Part shown: piece after piece, positions 47,542 to 55,337 of the stretch
Layout: every line of letters begins with the position of its first letter
How positions within the stretch are numbered: position 1 is the first letter of the stretch
Assembly: GCF_003226555.1 (NCBI RefSeq)
Contig: NZ_QKQS01000033.1
Location: 96,116 to 160,115 of the forward strand
Direction: 5' to 3'
Length of the DNA: 64,000 bases
DNA from: Rhodopseudomonas palustris
GTDB lineage: Bacteria; Pseudomonadota; Alphaproteobacteria; Rhizobiales; Xanthobacteraceae
Program-made: the position numbers and the translations under genes
The notes under the pieces: generated by a model
Database searches by the model: none
What the model was told of the DNA's origin: nothing
The model's input: the letters and a program-made list of their open reading frames with translations, nothing else

Positions 47542-47955
47542 ATGAGCATCGACGAGTTGAACATCCAAGGCCTGACCCAATTGGAGCGTGACGATCCTGG
47601 TCCTGTGGTGATGGTGAATCTGATCCGGTTCAGCGAGCAGGCCGGCGACGGTGACGGCACCGGCTGGGACGCTTACTTGCGCTACAGCTCGCAGAAGGTG
47701 GCGCTGGTGAAGAGCTACGGCGGGATTCTGCTGTGGAACGGCAACGCCAAGGCGGTGGCGTTCGGCAACGCCGATCATGGACGCTGGGACTACGTCTCGC
47801 TGGTGTACTACCCGTCGGTCGACGCGTTCCTGGGAATGATGCAGTCGCCGGAATATCTCTCCCAGTGCGAGCCGCATCGGCGCAACGCCTGCGCCGAACA
47901 TCTGATCCTCTGCACCCGCGAAGCCTTCAGCAAGTTCCACATCCCCACCAAGTGA
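47542..47955 (+). CDS. DUF1330 domain protein
   Basis: A 137-residue soluble protein with the ferredoxin-like DUF1330 fold: PVVMVNLIRFSEQAGDGDGTGWDAYLRYSSQKVALVKSYGG, then WDYVSLVYYPSVDAFLGMMQSPEYLSQCEPHRRNACAEHLILCTR. Members are small, dimeric alpha-beta barrel-like proteins of unknown role; some relatives act as monooxygenases or isomerases. The start at 47542 is chosen by homology, as there is no convincing ribosome site immediately upstream. It lies between two transporter genes read on the opposite strand. Confidence 0.84.
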   Translation: MSIDELNIQGLTQLERDDPGPVVMVNLIRFSEQAGDGDGTGWDAYLRYSSQKVALVKSYGGILLWNGNAKAVAFGNADHGRWDYVSLVYYPSVDAFLGMMQSPEYLSQCEPHRRNACAEHLILCTREAFSKFHIPTK

Positions 47956-48321
47956 CCGCGGCGCCAACGATCCCTGCTCGGTTCAATCTCCACGACGCGC
48001 ATATCGAAAGCGTTACGTCGACGGGCTTGCTGCGATGGCGAAAGCGGCAGAGATCCTGGCACCAGTTTTCGTCCGGCCCGCCTAGAGTGCTTCATCGATT
48101 GATCGAAGCGGACTTGGCCTTTCCAAGCGCACTCAAGTCCTCATCCTGAGGAGCCCGGCAAAGCCGGGCGTCTCGAAGGATGAGGAGCCACATCGCCTGC
48201 GGCGCATGGTTCGAGACGGCGCTTCGCGCCTCCTCACCATGAGGTTTTGTCAGTTGCGACCCGTTAGACAGTGCGGTCCTAATTCCATCAAAAACAGAAC
48301 CACTCCAACAAGGCAGTGGTG
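47956..48321. other. 366-base intergenic region with a family E repeat
   Basis: Apart from the palindromic element at 48139-48244 I see no gene here. It separates the DUF1330 gene from the convergent small membrane-protein pair. Confidence 0.55.
48139..48244. repeat. Dispersed palindromic repeat, family E
   Basis: Begins cctcatcctgagg and ends cctcaccatgagg. Internal hairpins are gcccggc-aaa-gccgggc and ggcgc-ttc-gcgcc, with tctcgaaggatgagg and catggttcgaga between. This is a widespread Bradyrhizobium/Rhodopseudomonas-type intergenic element. Confidence 0.82.
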
Positions 48322-48822
48322 TCATGGCCGTGCCTGCGTTCTTGACGCGCCTTCCTCCGCCGACTGGTCTTCGGACTCTGCCTGAGCTGCCGAAGCCTCG
48401 CTCGCCGCAATGATGCTCTTGTAACTGCTCAGACGACGTTCCAACTCTCGCAGCTGCAGTTCGTGAGCGGCTCGGGCCGACAGAACAGCCGCTTGCAAGG
48501 CTGCCTCCGCCTGCAGGACATCTCTCTTTTTCGTTTCAGACAACACCTCGGAAAGGCTCGCGAGAGCGTCGGCGGTGAGCGGTGAGGGCGCTGAAACGGC
48601 ATTGGGGCTGGCGAGCCCGGCCGCTTCAACTCCGAAGGCGGCTCTCACGCGTGAAAGCGCCCGGCGGAGCGCAGCGTCAAAATCAGCTTCAGCTCCTGCC
48701 CCAGCAACGGCCTTCCTTGCCAGACTGCGCCTGACGAGCAATTTGGCGCCGATAATTCCGAGGGCGACGATTGTCAAAGGCACCGCGACAGCGGAGCTGA
48801 GAACGACCGCTTCAGGACTCAT
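48322..48822 (-). CDS. Unrecognised membrane-anchored coiled-coil protein
   Basis: A 166-residue protein I do not recognise. It has one N-terminal membrane helix (VVLSSAVAVPLTIVALGIIGAKLLV) followed by a basic segment (RRSLARK), then an alanine/glutamate-rich, probably coiled-coil cytoplasmic part (SLSEVLSETKKRDVLQAEAALQAAVLSARAAHELQLRELERRLSSYKSIIAASEAS). The C-terminus is acidic. The start at 48822 has GGAG about 8 bases upstream and overlaps the stop of the preceding gene by 11 bases, so the two form an operon. Base composition appears less GC-rich than its neighbours, suggesting an accessory gene. Confidence 0.62.
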   Translation of the reverse strand: MSPEAVVLSSAVAVPLTIVALGIIGAKLLVRRSLARKAVAGAGAEADFDAALRRALSRVRAAFGVEAAGLASPNAVSAPSPLTADALASLSEVLSETKKRDVLQAEAALQAAVLSARAAHELQLRELERRLSSYKSIIAASEASAAQAESEDQSAEEGASRTQARP

Positions 48823-49057
48823 CGAATTTCTCCAGCTCAAGGAGAACGTACTGCCCCGCTAAATGTAGGACCACGGCCATGCAAACGCAAATGACCGGGA
48901 GGCTCCAGAGCATGGTCATGTTCTTGGCAAACTTATCGTAATCGTAGATCAAGCCGACGATTGGGCCGATGACTCCCGTCGCGACCCAGGCCACCGCAAT
49001 GTTGTTGAAGAAAGTCGCGAGAAGCTTGAGACCCCCGGCAGGGCTGTTCGTCGCCAT
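48812..49057 (-). CDS. Unrecognised small two-helix membrane protein
   Basis: An 81-residue protein with two hydrophobic helices: LATFFNNIAVAWVATGVIGPIVGLIY, then after a short charged loop (DYDKFAKNMTML) LWSLPVICVCMAVVLHLAGQYVLL, ending in an acidic tail ELEKFDES. Both ends probably face the same side of the membrane. A GAGGATC site precedes the ATG. It overlaps the downstream membrane coiled-coil gene by 11 bases. No family is recognised; the layout (tiny two-helix protein plus anchored coiled-coil partner) hints at a complex. Confidence 0.65.
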   Translation of the reverse strand: MATNSPAGGLKLLATFFNNIAVAWVATGVIGPIVGLIYDYDKFAKNMTMLWSLPVICVCMAVVLHLAGQYVLLELEKFDES

Positions 49058-49164
49058 TGATCCTCGCCCTTGTTCTCAAAGGCTCGGCCTATAGCACGGA
49101 ACAAAGTTCCACCGTAGGTGGCATCGTCTCTCCAGGGCTCTATTGCCGTCCGTCGAAACGCCGT

Positions 49165-50097
49165 TTAGCCCGCCTTCGGCTTGCGCGCGGCGACGATCAC
49201 GCCGGTCAGCACCAGCGCGTAGCCGACCGCGTGATACAGATGCGGCTGCTCGCCGAGAAACACGATCGCCATCGCCGAGCCGAACACCGGGATCAGATGG
49301 AAGAACGGCGCCGAGCGATTGGCGCCGACCAGCCGGACGCCGCGGTTGTAGCAGAGATACGCCATGATCGACGGGAACACCGCGACGTAGAACAGCGCGC
49401 CGACATTGGCCCAGTCGAATGCCGGCAGCGGCTTGGTGGTGAGCTCCCAGATCTCCAGCGGGATCAGAAACAGCGCGCCGCAGCCGAAGGTGAAGGCGAG
49501 GAACGACAGCGCGTGCATCTGCGGCCGCTTCTGCGTCAACGCGGTGTAGAGCCCGAACATCGCCAGCGCCCCGACGAACATCACATCGCCGATGTTGAGT
49601 TCGATCGCGGCGAGTTCGGCGATGTTGCCGTGCAGGATGATTACCACGACGCCGACCATCGAGGTGGCGATGCCGACCGCCTGCATCAAGGTGAGGCGCA
49701 CCCGAAGCACGATCAGCGCCCACAGCGCCACGAACAGCGGTCCGGTCGATTGCAGCAGCAGTACGTTCAGCGCGGTGGTGTACTGCAGCGCGGTGTATTG
49801 CAGCGTGTTGAAGGTGGAGATGCCGATCACCGACACCGTCACCATCAGGACGAGATGGCGGCGGATCACCTTCCAGTCGGCGATCAGATGGCGGAAGGCG
49901 AACGGCGCGACGATCAGGAACGCGCAGGCCCAGCGCAGGAACGACAGCGTCACCGGCGGGAAGTGGCCGGCCACGGCGCGGCCGACGATGGCGTTGCCGG
50001 CCCAGAACAGCGAGGTCAGGCTGAGCAGCAGATAAGGCTGATCGGTGATCCAGCCGAAGCGATGCGAGGTTTCGGCAGGTGGTGTCGTCGTGGTCAT
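49165..50097 (-). CDS. EamA/DMT-family transporter (copy 2)
   Basis: A 310-residue paralogue of the transporter at 46.4 kb with about ten membrane helices. MTTTTPPAETSHRFGWITDQPYLLLSLTSLFWAGNAIVGRAVAGHFPPVTLSFLRW matches the first copy closely. The EamA segments ALNVLLLQSTGPLFVALWALIVLRVRLT and FPSIMAYLCYNRGVRLVGANRSAPFFHLIPVFGSAMAIVFLGEQPHLYHAVGYALVLTGVIVAARK follow. Substrate unknown; metabolite or drug efflux is the family's role. It is divergent from the SoxR-linked efflux operon; an sqr-like remnant and the SoxR box lie in the 414-base gap between them. Confidence 0.9.
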   Translation of the reverse strand: MTTTTPPAETSHRFGWITDQPYLLLSLTSLFWAGNAIVGRAVAGHFPPVTLSFLRWACAFLIVAPFAFRHLIADWKVIRRHLVLMVTVSVIGISTFNTLQYTALQYTTALNVLLLQSTGPLFVALWALIVLRVRLTLMQAVGIATSMVGVVVIILHGNIAELAAIELNIGDVMFVGALAMFGLYTALTQKRPQMHALSFLAFTFGCGALFLIPLEIWELTTKPLPAFDWANVGALFYVAVFPSIMAYLCYNRGVRLVGANRSAPFFHLIPVFGSAMAIVFLGEQPHLYHAVGYALVLTGVIVAARKPKAG

Positions 50098-50263
50098 GGG
50101 CCGGCCCGAGCGTTGAAAGGCGGCGCACGCTACGCCTTGGCCGCACGAGCCGAACGTCGCCTCCCTTTGGGTTTGCCCAAGCAATACGGCTTTCCGCACC
50201 GATCACAAGCCGGCTGCACGCATTGCGCGCATGCGGGCGGCCGGAATCGGGCTGAATTAATCG

Positions 50264-50308
50264 CGCCGATTCCAGAGTTTTCTTCAGCTTGCCGGTGCCG
50301 AGGAGCAT
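50264..50308 (-). pseudogene. Remnant of a sulfide:quinone reductase gene 3' end
   Basis: On the minus strand this reads MLLGTGKLKKTLESA, against MLDILGIGKLKKTTESA at the end of the intact sqr (55341-55391). I count 38 identities in 45 aligned bases with a six-base (two-codon) deletion. The stop codon is lost (cga for tga), and the upstream sequence no longer resembles sqr. It lies in the same orientation as the intact gene. Confidence 0.6.
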
Positions 50309-50386
50309 CCGCGCTCCTCGGACGGCGACGAGTTGGTCCTGAGCGGCGTCAGCCGCGCACCAAGCCCTCAACTATTGGAGCAGTAG

Positions 50387-50406
50387 ACCTCAACTATTGT
50401 TGAGGT
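50387..50406. promoter_or_regulatory. SoxR box
   Basis: The palindrome acctcaac-tatt-gttgaggt matches the SoxR recognition pattern (CCTCAA...TTGAGG). It lies about 105 bases before the efflux adaptor gene of an operon that ends in soxR. A half copy, cctcaactattg, sits 22 bases upstream (50366-50377). Confidence 0.82.
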
Positions 50407-50511
50407 TGTACGGAGGTGGTCGGCTCGTTCGTCCCGGCCCGCCACAGCGCAGGTTGCTCCGCTGCAGCGGCTTGTTCCGAACGCGCGCTTGAATGCGGTT
50501 TGGATGCGGCG

Positions 50512-51624
50512 ATGACCGACACCTTGCGACCCTTGACCGATACCCGGCGCCGCCTGGCGCCGGTGCTGATCGTGATTCCGATCCTGGCGGCGATCTTCGC
50601 CGGGATCCATCTGTGGCGTCAGGCGCGGCTCGCGCCCGCGAGTGCCGGGCATGCCCGCCCGCCGGTCGAGGTCTCGGCCCTCACGGTCGAGCCGGAGCCG
50701 CTGCCGCAATCGCTCGAAGCCACCGGCTCGCTGCAGGCGGTGCAGGAATTGACGCTGGCGCCCGAGGTCGCCGGCCGCGTCGTCGCGATCCGGTTCGAGG
50801 CGGGCATGTCGGTCGAGGCCGACACGCCGCTGGTCGAACTCAACGACGCGCCGGAGCGGGCGCAGCTTGCAGAGGCGGTGTCGCGCGCGCAGTTCGCGCG
50901 GCTGCAGCTCGACCGCTCGCGCCGGCTGGTCGCGACCGACGCCGCGACGCAGCAGCTGCTCGATCAGCGCGTCACCGAACAGGAGCAGGCCGACGCCACG
51001 GTGCAGCGGATCGAGGCGCTGATTGCGCAGAAGACGATCCGCGCGCCGTTCGCCGGCTTGCTCGGCATCCGCAGGGTCAATCTCGGGCAATACGTCAATC
51101 CCGGCGACGTGCTGGCGACGCTGACCGCGCTCGACCGGCTCTACGCCAATTTCACCGTGCCGCAGCAGGATCTGTCGAAGCTCGATCTCGGCGGCGAGGT
51201 CACTGTGCGCACCGACGCCTATCCGGGTCAGGAGTTTGCGGCGCGGATCAACGCGATCGAGCCGATGGTGCAGCAGGACACCCGCAACGTGCGGGTTCAG
51301 GCGACGCTCGGCAATCCGGACCGCAAGCTGCGGCCCGGCCTCTACGTCACCGTCGGCATCGCGCAGCCGTCGCGCCCGTCGGCAATTCTGGTGCCGGCGA
51401 CCGCGATCCAGACCAGCGCGTCGGGCGACAGCGTCCTCGTCGTTCGCGACGGCAAAGCCGCGCCTGTGCCGGTCACCACCGGCCAACGGGTCGGCGACCG
51501 CATCGTGGTCGAAACCGGGCTCGGCAGCGGCGACGTGGTGATCACCAGCGGCCAGCTCCGCGTTCAGCCGGGCGCGCCGGTCAACGTGGCTGCTTCGGTG
51601 GCAGCATCAAACCCGTTGCGGTGA
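50512..51624 (+). CDS. RND efflux periplasmic adaptor (membrane fusion protein)
   Basis: A 370-residue adaptor with one N-terminal membrane helix (LAPVLIVIPILAAIFAGIHLW). The lipoyl/barrel-sandwich halves are LTLAPEVAGRVVAIRFEAGMSVEADTPLVELND and KTIRAPFAGLLGIRRVNLGQYVNPGDVLATL, flanking a helical hairpin (LAEAVSRAQFARLQLDRSRRL...). Beta-barrel and membrane-proximal domains follow. It couples the RND permease, which begins nine bases after its stop, to an outer-membrane channel that must be encoded elsewhere. The SoxR box upstream indicates induction by redox-active compounds. Confidence 0.92.
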   Translation: MTDTLRPLTDTRRRLAPVLIVIPILAAIFAGIHLWRQARLAPASAGHARPPVEVSALTVEPEPLPQSLEATGSLQAVQELTLAPEVAGRVVAIRFEAGMSVEADTPLVELNDAPERAQLAEAVSRAQFARLQLDRSRRLVATDAATQQLLDQRVTEQEQADATVQRIEALIAQKTIRAPFAGLLGIRRVNLGQYVNPGDVLATLTALDRLYANFTVPQQDLSKLDLGGEVTVRTDAYPGQEFAARINAIEPMVQQDTRNVRVQATLGNPDRKLRPGLYVTVGIAQPSRPSAILVPATAIQTSASGDSVLVVRDGKAAPVPVTTGQRVGDRIVVETGLGSGDVVITSGQLRVQPGAPVNVAASVAASNPLR

Positions 51625-51633
51625 GGCGGCGCC

Positions 51634-54600
51634 ATGCGGTTCACCGATCTCTTCATCCGCCGGCCGATTCTGTCCGTGGTGGTCAGCCTGCTGATCCTGA
51701 TGGCCGGCGCGAGCGCGTTTTTCTCATTGCCGGTGCGGCAATATCCCAACCTCGAAAGCGCGACCATCACGGTCGATACGATGTTTCCCGGCGCCACCCA
51801 GGAGGTGATGCAGGGCTTCGTCACCACCCCGATCGCGCAGGCGATCGCTTCCGCCGACGGCATCGAATATCTCACCTCGACCTCGACCATGGGGCAGAGC
51901 CAGGTCAAGGCCAAGCTCGTGCTCAACGCCAACTCCGACCGGGCGATGACCGACGTGCTGGCCAAGGTTCAGCAGGTCAAGTACCGGCTGCCGGCCGGCG
52001 CCTACGATCCGGTGGTCACCAAGATCACCGACGGTGCGTCCGCGGTGCAGTACGTCGCCTTCGTCAGCGACACGCTGACGATCCCGCAGATCACCGATTT
52101 CGTCACAAGGGTCGGACAGCCGCTGATCACGTCGGTCAAGGGCGTCGCCTCCGCCGATCTCGCCGCCGCGCAGGCGCTGTCGATGCGGGTGTGGCTCGAT
52201 CCGGTCAAGCTCGCGGCCCGCAACCTGACGGCGGGCGATGTCTCCGCGGCGCTGCGCGCCAACAACGTGCAGGCCGCGCCCGGCCAGCTCGAGAACGGCC
52301 GCACCGTCACCAACATCACCGCCGCGACCGACGTCACCACGGCCGACGACTTCCGCGACATGGTGATCAAGACCGGCGCCGACGGCCTAGTGCGGCTGCG
52401 CGACATCGCCGACGTCGAGATCGGCAGCCAGAACCGCAACACCCTCGGCTGGGCGAGCGCCCGCCGCGCAGTCTATCTCAAGATCGCGCCGACTCCCGAC
52501 GGCAATCCGCTGGAGATCGTCGCCGCCACCAAGGCGCTGATCCCGGCGATGCAAAGCGTCGCGCCGCCGGGCCTCACGGTCGAGAACCAGTTCGACGTCG
52601 CCCACTTCGTCAATGCGGCGATCGACGAGGTGCAACACACGCTGATCGAAGCCGGCGTCATCGTGGTGGTGGTGATCTTCTTGTTTCTCGGCTCGCTGCG
52701 CGCCGTGATCATTCCGGTGCTCACCATCCCGCTGTCGCTGGTCGGGACTGCGGCGCTGATGCTGGCGTTCGGCTTCTCGCTCAATCTGCTGACACTGCTG
52801 GCGATGGTGCTGGCGATCGGCCTCGTCGTCGACGACGCCATCGTGGTGGTCGAGAACATCCATCGCCACATCGAGGATGGGCTGTCGCCGGTGGAGGCTG
52901 CGCTGGTCGGTGCCCGCGAGATCGTCGGGCCGGTGATCGCGATGACCATCACGCTGGCCGCCGTCTACGCCCCGATCGGCCTGATGGGCGGCCTGACCGG
53001 AAGCCTGTTCCGCGAGTTCGCCTTCACGCTGGCGGGCTCGGTCGTGGTCTCCGGGCTGATCGCGCTGACGCTGTCGCCGATGATGAGCTCGCGCCTACTC
53101 GGCGGCAAGCAGGCCCAGAGTCGGTTTGCCACGATGATCGAGCATCGCTTCGCGGCGCTCGCCAACGGCTATGGCCGGCTGCTCGCCGCGACGCTGGCGA
53201 TCCGGCCGGCGGTGCTGCTGGTTGCCGGCACCATGCTGCTGGCGATCGTGGCGCTGTTCTTCGGCGCCAAGCGCGAGCTCGCGCCGCAGGAAGACCAGGG
53301 CTACGTCTTCACCGCCGTGCGGGCGCCGCAATACGCCAATCTCGACTACACGGCGGCGGCGGCCGGACAGGTGCAGCAGATCTTCCGGTCGATGCCGGAA
53401 TACGACGCCAATTTCTTCGTCGTCGGCACCGATGGCCTCAACAACGCGTTCGGCGGCATCATTCTCAAGGACTGGAGCGAACGCCGGCGCTCGGCCACCG
53501 ACATCCAGGCGGCGCTGTACCGCGCCGTCGGCAGCGTCCACGAGGCCTCCGTCACGCCGTTCCAGCCGGCGGCGCTGCCGGCCTCGACCGGCGGCCTGCC
53601 GTTCCAGATGGTGCTGCGGTCGCCCGCCGGATTTGACACCATCTACCGCGAGATGGAAGCGCTGAAGGCGGCGGCGTGGCGCAGCGGCCTGTTCGTGTTC
53701 GTCGACAGCGACCTCGCTTTCGACAGCCCGACCGCGCGGATCCGCATTGACAGCGCCAAAGCCGGCGAAGTCGGCGTCACCATGCAGGCGATCGCCGACA
53801 CCCTCGCGGTGCTGGTCGGCGAGAACTACGTCAACCGCTTCAATTACTACGGCCGCTCCTACGACGTCATCCCGCAGGTTCGCCGCAGCGACCGGCTGAC
53901 GCCGGAGACGATCGGGCGCTATCAGCTCCGCACCCGCTCCGGCGAGATGATCCCGCTCTCGACCGTCGCCTCGGTGTCGGTGACGCCGAGTGCCAACCGA
54001 TTGCCGCAGTTCAACCAGATGAACGCGGCGACGCTGTCGGCGGTGCTGCGGCCCGGCGTGACGATGGGGCAGGCGGTGGCGTTCATGGAAGCGCAGCCGC
54101 GCGCGCCCGGCGTCACCATCGACTGGCTCGGCGACAGCCGGCAATACGTCCAGGAAGGCAACCGCCTCACCGTCACCTTCGGCTTCGCGCTGATCGTGAT
54201 CTTCCTAGTGCTGGCCGCGCAGTACGAGAGCTTCCGCGATCCGCTGGTGATCCTGGTGACGGTGCCGCTGGCGATCTGCGGCGCGCTGCTGCCGCTGTAT
54301 CTCGGCTACACCACCCTCAACATCTACACCCAGATCGGGCTCGTCACCCTGATCGGGCTGATCTCCAAGCACGGCATCCTGATGGTGGCGTTCGCCAACC
54401 AGATTCAGCGCGAGCAGGGGCTCGGCCGCCGCGACGCCATCCTGCAGTCGGCGAAAGTGCGGATGCGGCCGGTGCTGATGACCACGGCCGCGATGGTCGC
54501 CGGCTTGGTGCCATTGCTGTTCGCCGAGGGGGCGGGGGCCGCCAGCCGCTTCGCCATCGGCATCGTGGTGGTGATGGGCATGCTGGTCGGGACGCTGTTC

Positions 54601-54711
54601 ACGCTGTTCGTGCTGCCGACCTTCTACACGCTGATCGCCGCCGACCGGCACGCCGGTGCGGCAGGCGCACAGCGCCGGACGTCGGCCGAGTCCGACGCCG
54701 TCTCCGCGTAA
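51634..54711 (+). CDS. RND multidrug efflux permease (AcrB/MexB-like)
   Basis: A 1025-residue inner-membrane transporter, the normal length for hydrophobe/amphiphile RND pumps. It starts MRFTDLFIRRPILSVVVSLLILMAG with the family's first helix. Helix 4 contains the proton-relay aspartates in LAIGLVVDDAIVVVENIHRHIEDG. Duplicated halves with large periplasmic loops are visible, and the end GLISKHGILMVAFANQIQREQG...RPVLMTTAAMVAGLVPLLFAEGAGAASRFAIGIVVVMGMLVGTLFTLFVLPTFY is typical. Driven by the proton gradient, it exports drugs, dyes or redox-active metabolites. It sits between the adaptor gene and soxR. Confidence 0.95.
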   Translation: MRFTDLFIRRPILSVVVSLLILMAGASAFFSLPVRQYPNLESATITVDTMFPGATQEVMQGFVTTPIAQAIASADGIEYLTSTSTMGQSQVKAKLVLNANSDRAMTDVLAKVQQVKYRLPAGAYDPVVTKITDGASAVQYVAFVSDTLTIPQITDFVTRVGQPLITSVKGVASADLAAAQALSMRVWLDPVKLAARNLTAGDVSAALRANNVQAAPGQLENGRTVTNITAATDVTTADDFRDMVIKTGADGLVRLRDIADVEIGSQNRNTLGWASARRAVYLKIAPTPDGNPLEIVAATKALIPAMQSVAPPGLTVENQFDVAHFVNAAIDEVQHTLIEAGVIVVVVIFLFLGSLRAVIIPVLTIPLSLVGTAALMLAFGFSLNLLTLLAMVLAIGLVVDDAIVVVENIHRHIEDGLSPVEAALVGAREIVGPVIAMTITLAAVYAPIGLMGGLTGSLFREFAFTLAGSVVVSGLIALTLSPMMSSRLLGGKQAQSRFATMIEHRFAALANGYGRLLAATLAIRPAVLLVAGTMLLAIVALFFGAKRELAPQEDQGYVFTAVRAPQYANLDYTAAAAGQVQQIFRSMPEYDANFFVVGTDGLNNAFGGIILKDWSERRRSATDIQAALYRAVGSVHEASVTPFQPAALPASTGGLPFQMVLRSPAGFDTIYREMEALKAAAWRSGLFVFVDSDLAFDSPTARIRIDSAKAGEVGVTMQAIADTLAVLVGENYVNRFNYYGRSYDVIPQVRRSDRLTPETIGRYQLRTRSGEMIPLSTVASVSVTPSANRLPQFNQMNAATLSAVLRPGVTMGQAVAFMEAQPRAPGVTIDWLGDSRQYVQEGNRLTVTFGFALIVIFLVLAAQYESFRDPLVILVTVPLAICGALLPLYLGYTTLNIYTQIGLVTLIGLISKHGILMVAFANQIQREQGLGRRDAILQSAKVRMRPVLMTTAAMVAGLVPLLFAEGAGAASRFAIGIVVVMGMLVGTLFTLFVLPTFYTLIAADRHAGAAGAQRRTSAESDAVSA

Positions 54712-54854
54712 TCCGGTGCGCGCTCGCAGCCCGAGTGCGGTCGAAGCCGTGCGTCACCGCGCCGGGTCGTGCCGTCGGCACGCATTCGGTATGCGTCGGA
54801 CCGTGCAGGTTGTAGAGAGTCGCTGGATTCAGTTGCCTGCGCAGAGTTTCTGAG

Positions 54855-55310
54855 ATGACCGATGCCACCACCAAGATCGCGCTCACCGTCGGCGAAGCCG
54901 CCAAGCGGAGCGGCGTGGCGGTTTCGACCTTGCATTTCTATGAGGCCAAGGGGCTGATCCAGGGCTGGCGCACCGAGGGCAACCAGCGGCGCTATCACCG
55001 CTCGGTGCTTCGCCGCATTGCCATCATCCGCGTCGCCCTGCTGGCCGGGATTCCGCTGACGACCATCCACGACGCGCTGATCGATCTGCCGCACGATCGC
55101 GTCCCCTCCAAAGCCGATTGGGCGCGTTTCGCCAAGGCGTGGAAGGCCATGCTGGAAGCCCGCATCGTCGGCCTGACGCAATTGCGCGACCAGATCACGA
55201 GCTGCATCGGCTGCGGCTGCCTGTCGCTGGAGGAATGTCCGCTGCGCAATCCCGACGACGAACTCGGCCGGCACGGCCCGGGGCCGCGCCGCCTCGGGGC
55301 CAAGCCCTGA
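54855..55310 (+). CDS. soxR: Redox-sensitive MerR-family activator SoxR
   Basis: A 151-residue MerR-type regulator. The DNA-binding domain starts ALTVGEAAKRSGVAVSTLHFYEAKGLI, with the wing GNQRRYHRSVLRRIAII. A dimerisation helix follows, then the [2Fe-2S] cluster motif SCIGCGCLSLEEC with cysteines at 117, 120, 122 and 128, the SoxR spacing (CX2CXCX5C). Oxidation of the cluster activates transcription. It follows the RND permease by 143 bases on the same strand; the only clear SoxR box is 4.4 kb upstream before the adaptor, so it probably controls the pump, and perhaps itself through the operon. Confidence 0.95.
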   Translation: MTDATTKIALTVGEAAKRSGVAVSTLHFYEAKGLIQGWRTEGNQRRYHRSVLRRIAIIRVALLAGIPLTTIHDALIDLPHDRVPSKADWARFAKAWKAMLEARIVGLTQLRDQITSCIGCGCLSLEECPLRNPDDELGRHGPGPRRLGAKP

Positions 55311-55337
55311 CCGCCGGCGGCGCGCGGCACCAATCGC

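Larger units (their letters stand above)
50098..50511. other. 414-base divergent intergenic region (sqr remnant and SoxR box)
   Basis: It contains a 45-base remnant matching the 3' end of the sqr gene (50264-50308), two copies of cctcaactattg 22 bases apart and a full SoxR box. No intact gene is present. Confidence 0.65.

Noticed and set aside
50493..53636. A 1047-codon plus-strand frame overlapping the RND adaptor and permease genes
   Set aside because: It is an alternative frame of two genes with clear family motifs. Its Arg/Gly/Ala-rich translation is typical of frame shadows.
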